Positions 1 to 5,042 of a stretch of DNA of 6,267 bases are shown here, piece after piece. Positions within the stretch are counted from its first letter, which is position 1; the number at the start of each line of letters is the position of its first letter. The stretch is from Planctomycetota bacterium (GTDB taxonomy: Bacteria; Planctomycetota; UBA8108; UBA1146; JAJFFE01): NCBI GenBank assembly GCA_020425835.1, contig JAGQRC010000234.1, positions 1 through 6,267 of the forward strand. Reading direction: 5' to 3'. The translations under genes were made by a program, and so were the position numbers. A model generated the notes under the pieces. That model was not told the DNA's origin. It searched no databases and was given only the letters and a program-made list of their open reading frames with translations.

Positions 1-53
1 GCGACGTTGATGATGGCCAGGAGCCAACGGAGCGAGGTCACATCGATCCGCAT
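1..53 (-). CDS. Partial gene (first 17 codons), protein with N-terminal membrane segment
   Basis: Reading leftward from the ATG at 53, the visible residues are MRIDVTSLRWLLAIINV, followed by a split codon at the window edge. A short polar/basic start (MRIDVTSLR) runs straight into a hydrophobic stretch (WLLAIINV), as expected for a protein anchored in the inner membrane by an N-terminal helix. The start is supported by a GGAG Shine-Dalgarno 8 nt upstream and by the lack of any other ATG, GTG or TTG in this frame back to the end of gspK. Its place directly after gspK suggests a further type II secretion component. GspL normally follows GspK but begins with a cytoplasmic domain, so an early membrane helix fits a GspC, GspM or PilO-like protein better. 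That identification is inference; 17 residues cannot settle the family. Confidence 0.7.
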   Translation of the reverse strand, partial: MRIDVTSLRWLLAIINV

Positions 54-55
54 GA

Positions 56-139
56 TCAGTTCTCCGTTCCGGTCGCGCGGGTCGCGTCGGTCGACACACG
101 ACGATTCGCCGGCACGTGTCTCGTCATCGGGGCGTTCAT
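56..139 (-). CDS. Doubtful 27-codon ORF bridging gspK and the next gene
   Basis: The ATG at 139-137 overlaps the gspK stop codon as ATGA. The ORF ends with TGA at 58-56, two bases before the ATG of the next gene (TGA-TC-ATG). A GGGAG Shine-Dalgarno lies 8 nt upstream of its ATG, inside the last codons of gspK. The peptide begins MNAPMTRHVPANRR and ends ATGTEN. It is polar and Arg/Thr-rich, with no membrane segment or motif I recognise. Third positions are about 80% G/C, which fits coding in this genome but is also close to background. It may be a real small protein, a coupling ORF that carries ribosomes from gspK to the next start, or chance. The good Shine-Dalgarno and two tight junctions are in its favour; the short length and featureless composition are against it. 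Confidence 0.3.
   Translation of the reverse strand: MNAPMTRHVPANRRVSTDATRATGTEN
62..65 (-). promoter_or_regulatory. Ribosome binding site of the partial gene at 53
   Basis: The minus strand reads GGAG, then 8 nt, then the ATG at 53-51. The spacing is near ideal, and the site decides the start of the downstream gene. Confidence 0.65.
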
Positions 140-1701
140 CGTGGGATCTCCCGCCAGGATAGCACTTTAACTTTTTTGTCGTCCCGGGCCACCACCAATT
201 CGGCCTCGATCTTCTCGTCCTGACGGCGAGCGACGATCTTCGCATCGAAGAAGACGCTGGTGTAGGTGGCGACGGGTTTGAGGTCCTTCAGGATGATGTC
301 CCAGATCTTCATGTCGTCGCCATCGTAGGTCGCGACGGACTCCTCCCAGTCGATATCATCGTCCTCCTCGTCGATCGCGCGAAGATCGTCGATCACCGTG
401 AAGGTGTTGAACTCCTGGGTCTGCTCGGTCTCTTCGTCGGTGCCGGTGCCGGTGTCCGCTTCGTCCTCGTCGGTCTGCACGTACGAAGTCAGCCTCAGGT
501 CGATCGACTCGGCGACGGAGAGCGCGTCCTCGTACTCCTCCATGTCGATCAACAGCGCGAGAACGATCTCGGGTCGCGCCGTGTTCAGGTTGATGCGACC
601 GGACGAGTACGGGGTCAGGACATCGCGGAGCCCGAGCGGTCGGGGGATCTCGATCACGCCGTCCTCGGTCTCCTCGGTCCCGGGGATCCCGCCGAGCTCT
701 TGGGTGCCGAAGCGATCGAGTTCCTCGGCGAACCCCGACTCGCGTCGTTCCTCCTCCGCCTCGATCTCCTTCGGATCGACCGGTCCGTGGAACAGCTCCC
801 AACCGACCGCTTCCAGGTCCTTCAGCGCATCGATTCGTCGGATCCGACGCGTGTTGTCGTCCTGGAGACGGTCGAGCACCCACTCGCAGATCGCTTCGGC
901 CGCGGCCTCCGGATTGGGTGTGTCGTCGTAGGGGAAACCGTTCTGGATGTTGTAGTCGATCACCGCTTCGATCAGGCGCGAGACCATGACCTTGGTCTTC
1001 TCGACACGATCGTCGGACGGCAGGTTGAACTCGAGGATCAGCTCGGACTCTTCGGGCTCCGGGGGATCTTCCCCCGCTGCGGGCGGATCTCCCGTCCCCC
1101 CGGTCCCCCCCGTCCCCGGGTCATCTTCCTCCTCGGTCGGCGACTGCATCGCGGCGGTCCACAGAGTCTTCTGGGAATCGGTCGGGTTCTGCGGGTCATC
1201 CTCGATCTGGACGTACCAGAAGATGAGTTGGACGGAGAGTCGGCTCTCACCGTCGGTGACCCGGATCTCCATGTCCCAGTCGTTGAGGCTCTCCTGGATC
1301 GGCAGCCGCCAATCCTCGAACCGGCTGTCGATCGGGGTGGTGCTTCCATCGGCAGCCGAACCGCCGTCGCCCGCGCCACCGGGATCGGCTCCGGTTCCCG
1401 CGCCCGATCCGGCACCGCCGAGTGGATCGGTGGCCGAACCACCCTGCTGCTCTTCGAGGTCGGCCGTCCAGTCTTCGCAAATGAGCGAGAGCACCCGTCT
1501 CGCCGCCGCGGAGAGTGAGTAGGACGCCCCGAGGAAACCCTGGTGCTGCTCGGAGATCCGCTCCTCGATCTTGGTGCTCAGGGCGAGCTGAGTGACCAAC
1601 ACGCTCAACACGACCACGACGACCAGCACCACGAACAGCGCCACGCCCGCATCGCTGTCGCGGCGAATCGCTCGGTCGAGTGTCGGGGATCGGTCGGTCA
1701 T
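136..1701 (-). CDS. gspK: Type II secretion minor pseudopilin GspK-like protein, enlarged
   Basis: This is a GspK-type minor pseudopilin, expected at the tip of the periplasmic pseudopilus in complex with GspI and GspJ. Residues 1-19 form a short basic leader ending in Gly19, the likely prepilin-peptidase site (DAG/VALF). Residues 20-41 are a strongly hydrophobic helix. The mature position 5 is Val, not the Glu of major pilins, as is usual for GspK. Residues 361-384 carry the family's SAM/HhH-like signature, SSGRINLNTARPEIVLALL. Another conserved-looking stretch is AAAEAICEWVLDRL at 266-279. At 521 aa it is much longer than the usual 300-350. The excess includes a Gly/Ala/Asp-rich segment (86-120), an acidic Gly-Thr/Pro-rich segment (188-219) and an acidic Thr-rich segment (409-430). 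The ATG at 1701 is the only possible start, since an in-frame TAG lies at 1764-1762 with no ATG, GTG or TTG between. The Shine-Dalgarno is weak. No gspJ precedes it: an RND pump gene lies 200 bp upstream. Confidence 0.85.
   Translation of the reverse strand: MTDRSPTLDRAIRRDSDAGVALFVVLVVVVVLSVLVTQLALSTKIEERISEQHQGFLGASYSLSAAARRVLSLICEDWTADLEEQQGGSATDPLGGAGSGAGTGADPGGAGDGGSAADGSTTPIDSRFEDWRLPIQESLNDWDMEIRVTDGESRLSVQLIFWYVQIEDDPQNPTDSQKTLWTAAMQSPTEEEDDPGTGGTGGTGDPPAAGEDPPEPEESELILEFNLPSDDRVEKTKVMVSRLIEAVIDYNIQNGFPYDDTPNPEAAAEAICEWVLDRLQDDNTRRIRRIDALKDLEAVGWELFHGPVDPKEIEAEEERRESGFAEELDRFGTQELGGIPGTEETEDGVIEIPRPLGLRDVLTPYSSGRINLNTARPEIVLALLIDMEEYEDALSVAESIDLRLTSYVQTDEDEADTGTGTDEETEQTQEFNTFTVIDDLRAIDEEDDDIDWEESVATYDGDDMKIWDIILKDLKPVATYTSVFFDAKIVARRQDEKIEAELVVARDDKKVKVLSWREIPR
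148..152 (-). promoter_or_regulatory. Shine-Dalgarno-like GGGAG before the 27-codon ORF
   Basis: The minus strand reads GGGAG, 8 nt before the ATG at 139. It lies within the last codons of gspK (…WREIPR), so it may simply reflect the CGG-GAG coding sequence there. It is the main support for translation of the small ORF. Confidence 0.35.
439..456 (-). repeat. Three 6-nt tandem copies encoding Gly-Thr units in gspK
   Basis: The plus strand reads GGTGCC, GGTGCC, GGTGTC. On the coding strand these encode part of the acidic segment DTGTGTDEE at about residues 416-424. It is a short in-frame microsatellite inside the third low-complexity insertion of the GspK-like protein. Confidence 0.6.
1093..1119 (-). 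repeat. Three 9-nt tandem copies encoding Gly-Thr-Gly units in gspK
   Basis: The plus strand reads CCCGTCCCC, CCGGTCCCC, CCCGTCCCC in succession, with one mismatch in the middle copy. On the coding strand this gives the Gly-Thr-Gly-Gly-Thr-Gly-Gly-Thr-Gly run at about residues 196-204 of the GspK-like protein. The period is a multiple of three, so a gain or loss of one unit would keep the reading frame. The long C/G runs make it prone to slippage and sequencing error. Confidence 0.75.
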
Positions 1702-1901
1702 TCTTCGGCTCGCGCGAGGATGGAGGAGACCGGTCGCGGCGAGGACCGAGCGGCCTCCGACCTACCGGCAGTCCGATCGACGAGGCAAAGGGAGGACCGT
1801 TCCCCCGCGATCGCCGGCTCCTCCCCGATCCCAGTAGGCCTTGGTCCCAAATAGGTTTGCAGAGTTGGAACGAGGCCGCACGGAGCGTCCGTCGCTGCAC
1901 C
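1702..1901. other. Intergenic gap between the second RND gene and gspK
   Basis: This 200-bp stretch has no gene I can support. The minus-strand frame leading into gspK is closed by a TAG at 1764-1762. Just after the RND stop codon there is a small inverted repeat, ACGGA-GCG-TCCGT at 1880-1892 (5-bp stem, 3-nt loop). No T-run follows it on the minus strand, so I do not call it a terminator. A less GC-rich patch at about 1846-1868 could hold promoter elements for gspK, but I see no convincing -35/-10 pair. An 8-bp palindrome GCGATCGC lies at 1807-1814. The gap is long compared with the overlapping junctions on either side, so gspK may have its own promoter here. Confidence 0.6.
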
Positions 1902-4900
1902 TCAGTCGGGGGTCGTCCGAGTCTCGCTCAGACTGTTGTCGATCGCTACAGAGGCTCGGTGCGGCGAAAAAGTGCGCGCGAGGAGCCAGTAGAAGACGGG
2001 AAGGACGACCAGGGTCAGGAGCGTCGAGACGGTCAGCCCCCCGATGATCGTGCGGGCGAGGGTGAAGTAGTACATCCCCGCCGCCTGCGCCCCGATCCGT
2101 CCCTCGACCGGCAGGCCGAGGCGCGCGAGCGTCTGGGTGATCTCGGCCGAGTAGGCCATGGGCACGAGTCCGATCACGGTGGTCAACGCGGTGATCAGGA
2201 TGGGGCGGAGTCGCTCGCACCCGCCGCGCACGATGGCCTCGAAGAGCTCGAGCCCTCGGGAGCGGTAACGATTGATGTGGTCGACGAAGACGATCCCATT
2301 GTTGACGACGATCCCCGCGAGCAGCACGAGTCCGATCGATGCGGGCTGGTCGAGATCGTCGCCGCTGGCGTGCAGGAACCAGACGACACCGGGGAGGGCG
2401 AGCACCACCGTGACCATGATCAGGAACGGCTGCACCAACGACTCGAAGAGGCAGGCCATCACGAGGAACACGAGGAAGACCGCGAGGATCATCGTCTCGC
2501 CGAACTGGCTCTCGTTCTGTTGTAGTTGCCAGCGACCGGAGCCGACCTCGTAGCCATAGCCGCGCGGCCAGTCGTAGCTCGCGAGGGTCTGCTCCACGAT
2601 TGCGTCCGCGCGGTCCATTGCGGTCGGCTGCATCTGCACACTGAGGGACCCGGACGACTGCCGCTCCTCCCGGCGGAGTTGACCCGGTCCGGGACCGATC
2701 CCGATCGTCGACAACTCCGAGACCGGAAGGCGCGCGCCCGATGCGGTCACCACTTCGAAGGACTCGAGCTCCGCGAGCGAGTTGCGTTCCTCTTCGTTCA
2801 TGCGCACGCGGAGACGTCGCTCACCGTCGCTCGTCCGCACTTCGCTCAACGTTCGCCCGGCAAAGAACGACGAAACCTGCTGTGAGAAGCGATCGCTCGA
2901 CAGACCGTGATGCGTCAGCAGCTCTTCGTCGGGGGTCACGGTGACCTCGTCGACCGACTCGCGGTGGCGCACTTCGGTCGAGGCCACACCGTCCACGCCG
3001 GCGAACAGCCCTTGCAGGTCGACGAGAATCGACTGCACACGATCGTTCGAGTCACCGAAGACGCGAACGTTCCGCGCACCGGCGGAACGCGAGCCGCGCC
3101 CGCGACCCCAGAACATGCCCCAGTCGCCGGTACGCACTTGCACGCCGGGGATCGTCGGCAGGATGTGCTCGATCCTCGTCGTGAACTCGGCCAGCTCCTT
3201 CTCGGTCATCGGTCGCTGGGGATAGACCGCGGTCCACGCGAAGTTGTCCTTGTACCAGCTGTAGACGTCAGCGAACCCGATCTCATCGCGATGCTCGAAC
3301 AACGCGTCTTCGACGGCATCGACGTGACGCTCCATCGTGCGCCAATCGAGGCTCTGCTCGGTCTGATAGAAGACGCTCGCGTTCTTCTCGATCCGCGACT
3401 GATCCTCGAGGTTCACGCCGAACCCGGATCGTAGCGGTAGCACGACACTCGCGATGGCCGCGGCCGCCACCGCCAGCGCACGCCCGGGATGATGGAGCAC
3501 ACCTCTCAGCAGTTTCTCGTAGCCGGCGAGCACCCAAGGGAAGAGCCGACCCGATCGCGACTCGCCGCGGCGGAAGATGCGGGCAGAGGCCATGGGGATG
3601 AGCGTCAACGAGACGAAGAGCGAGGAGCCGAGTGTCAAGGTGATGACCAACCCGACTTCCTTCAGGTAGTCGCTCATCTGACTGCTCGGTCCGAGCGCGA
3701 CGGGGATGAAGACGATCACCGAGGTCAATGTCGCCGCGAAGATCGGGGTTGCGACCTCCATGGTGCCCTCGGAGGCCGCGTCGCGTGGGGACCTTCCCTC
3801 CGAGGCGAGACGAACGATGGACTCGACGACCACCACCGCGGTGTCGACCAACATGCCGACACCGAGCATCAGGGCGACGATCGTGACGATGTTCAGCTCG
3901 CGGTCGAGCAGATAGAGCCAGGCGAGGGCCGAGAGGACCGAGATCGGGATCGAGAGACCGACGAGGACGGTCGCGCTCGCCCGCCGCAGGAAGAACCAGA
4001 GGATCGCCAACGCCAACAGACTGCCGACGATCCCCGTGTTCTTCAGACCATCCAGGGAGTCGATGATGTCCTGTCCCTGGTCGTTCCATATCAGGACGTC
4101 GATGCCCTCGAGTTCCGGATCCTCGCCGAGCTTCGCGATGGCGGCGTTCACGTCCCGGCACACCTCGACGGTGTTCGCGCTCGACTCCTTGAACACCTCG
4201 ATCGAGACCGCGAAGCTCCGGTTGAGGTGTCGCCCGAAGCGGAGCTCGCCCTCGACCAGATCGACCTGGGCGACTCGGTCCAGCCGAAGACCCTGGGGCG
4301 TGAGGGGGAACGCGCGAACCGAGTCGATCCCCCGGAAACCGGCGATCACTCGGGCCCGCCGCAGGCGCCCCTCCTCCAAGGTCTCCGCCACCGTCAAGTT
4401 GGAGTCGTGCTCACGAAGCCGTCGGATCACGTCATCGAGCTGCAGCCCGAAACGGTCGAGTTCGGTCTGCTCGAAGGTGACGACGATCTCGAGCGGCGTC
4501 ACTCCCTCCAGAACGACCTGACTCACCCCGTCGATGCGCTCGAGTGGTCGCTGGATGCGGTTCAGCAGGAGTTCGTAGTTCTCCGACAGGTCGATGCCGC
4601 GACTCGAGATGCGTCCCTTCATGATCTCATCTCCGGAGTGTCGGGCACCCCGGATCCGGATGCGTTCGATGTCGTCGATCGGTAACTCGTTGCGAATGCG
4701 CGCCAGCCGTTCGCGGACCTCGACCTTCTTCTCGTCGAGGTCCGCACCCCAGTCGAAATGGAGCGACACGTCGCAGCGACCGTTCTCCGACTCCGCGTCG
4801 ATCGAGTTCACCCCGCGAAGCGTGGCCAGAACCTCCTCGACGGGAACGGTGATCTCGCGCTCGACCTGTTGCGGATTCGCGTTCGGGTACTCGATCTCGA

Positions 4901-5042
4901 CGCGGATGACGGGACGTTCGCTCTTCGGCATCGAGTTGAGCGGCAAACGGGTCACCGCGAGACCACCGAGGAGGAGCAACGAGATGTGGATCATCAGGGT
5001 GGTGATCGGCCGGGCGAGACAGAATGCGACGAGTCGCTTCAT
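1902..5042 (-). CDS. RND-family efflux permease, second of a tandem pair (HAE-1-like)
   Basis: This is a complete inner-membrane proton-driven exporter of the AcrB type; 1046 aa matches the family norm (AcrB 1049). Membrane segments fall at about residues 9-31, 336-353, 357-378, 384-408, 432-452, 461-487, 520-538, 849-867, 870-890, 900-921, 947-965 and 995-1022. Two large periplasmic loops lie at about 32-335 and 539-848. The first opens with a typical porter-domain stretch (NPQQVEREITVPVEEVLATL, 56-75). TM4 reads GMLVDTAVVVVES: Asp400 matches AcrB Asp407, but Thr401 stands at Asp408. TM10 reads GIVVNNGIVFVD, with Asn914 at AcrB Lys940. TM11 keeps Arg944 and Thr951 in RLRPILIT, matching AcrB Arg971 and Thr978. 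The TM11-TM12 loop (about 966-995) is longer than usual. The substrate cannot be told from sequence. The start is fixed by the ATGA overlap with the upstream permease and a strong Shine-Dalgarno. It should work with that permease, an adaptor and an outer-membrane channel. Confidence 0.93.
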   Translation of the reverse strand: MKRLVAFCLARPITTLMIHISLLLLGGLAVTRLPLNSMPKSERPVIRVEIEYPNANPQQVEREITVPVEEVLATLRGVNSIDAESENGRCDVSLHFDWGADLDEKKVEVRERLARIRNELPIDDIERIRIRGARHSGDEIMKGRISSRGIDLSENYELLLNRIQRPLERIDGVSQVVLEGVTPLEIVVTFEQTELDRFGLQLDDVIRRLREHDSNLTVAETLEEGRLRRARVIAGFRGIDSVRAFPLTPQGLRLDRVAQVDLVEGELRFGRHLNRSFAVSIEVFKESSANTVEVCRDVNAAIAKLGEDPELEGIDVLIWNDQGQDIIDSLDGLKNTGIVGSLLALAILWFFLRRASATVLVGLSIPISVLSALAWLYLLDRELNIVTIVALMLGVGMLVDTAVVVVESIVRLASEGRSPRDAASEGTMEVATPIFAATLTSVIVFIPVALGPSSQMSDYLKEVGLVITLTLGSSLFVSLTLIPMASARIFRRGESRSGRLFPWVLAGYEKLLRGVLHHPGRALAVAAAAIASVVLPLRSGFGVNLEDQSRIEKNASVFYQTEQSLDWRTMERHVDAVEDALFEHRDEIGFADVYSWYKDNFAWTAVYPQRPMTEKELAEFTTRIEHILPTIPGVQVRTGDWGMFWGRGRGSRSAGARNVRVFGDSNDRVQSILVDLQGLFAGVDGVASTEVRHRESVDEVTVTPDEELLTHHGLSSDRFSQQVSSFFAGRTLSEVRTSDGERRLRVRMNEEERNSLAELESFEVVTASGARLPVSELSTIGIGPGPGQLRREERQSSGSLSVQMQPTAMDRADAIVEQTLASYDWPRGYGYEVGSGRWQLQQNESQFGETMILAVFLVFLVMACLFESLVQPFLIMVTVVLALPGVVWFLHASGDDLDQPASIGLVLLAGIVVNNGIVFVDHINRYRSRGLELFEAIVRGGCERLRPILITALTTVIGLVPMAYSAEITQTLARLGLPVEGRIGAQAAGMYYFTLARTIIGGLTVSTLLTLVVLPVFYWLLARTFSPHRASVAIDNSLSETRTTPD

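Noticed and set aside
54..176. Frameshift fusion of gspK to the downstream gene through the A6 run
   Set aside because: The AAAAAAG heptamer is not in the right phase for -1 slippage on A-AAA-AAG, and a -1 shift meets TAA at once. The open +1 frame gives a polar, featureless linker, and open off-frames are common in GC-rich DNA.
1807..1814. GCGATCGC palindrome in the intergenic gap as an operator
   Set aside because: It is an isolated 8-bp palindrome whose flanks do not pair, and such sites are common by chance in GC-rich DNA.
1880..1892. Small inverted repeat just after the second RND gene as a rho-independent terminator
   Set aside because: The stem is only 5 bp with a 3-nt loop, and no T-run follows on the transcribed strand.
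1247..1900. Minus-strand ORF of 217 codons spanning the gap and the start of gspK
   Set aside because: Its product is an Arg/Pro/Gly-rich composition typical of an off-frame reading. It overlaps gspK, whose own frame has a pilin-like leader and family signature.
2191..2216. 26-nt direct repeat with 5259-5284 (24 of 26 identical)
   Set aside because: Both copies encode the conserved TM11 RLRPILIT motif of the two permeases, so the likeness reflects protein homology, not a mobile or regulatory repeat.
3489..4685. Long plus-strand ORF (398 codons) opposite the second RND gene
   Set aside because: It is the complement of a clear RND coding frame in GC-rich DNA. Its product is Arg/Asp/Glu/His-rich with no membrane segment or recognisable motif. 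The same holds for the other plus-strand ORFs opposite both RND genes and gspK.
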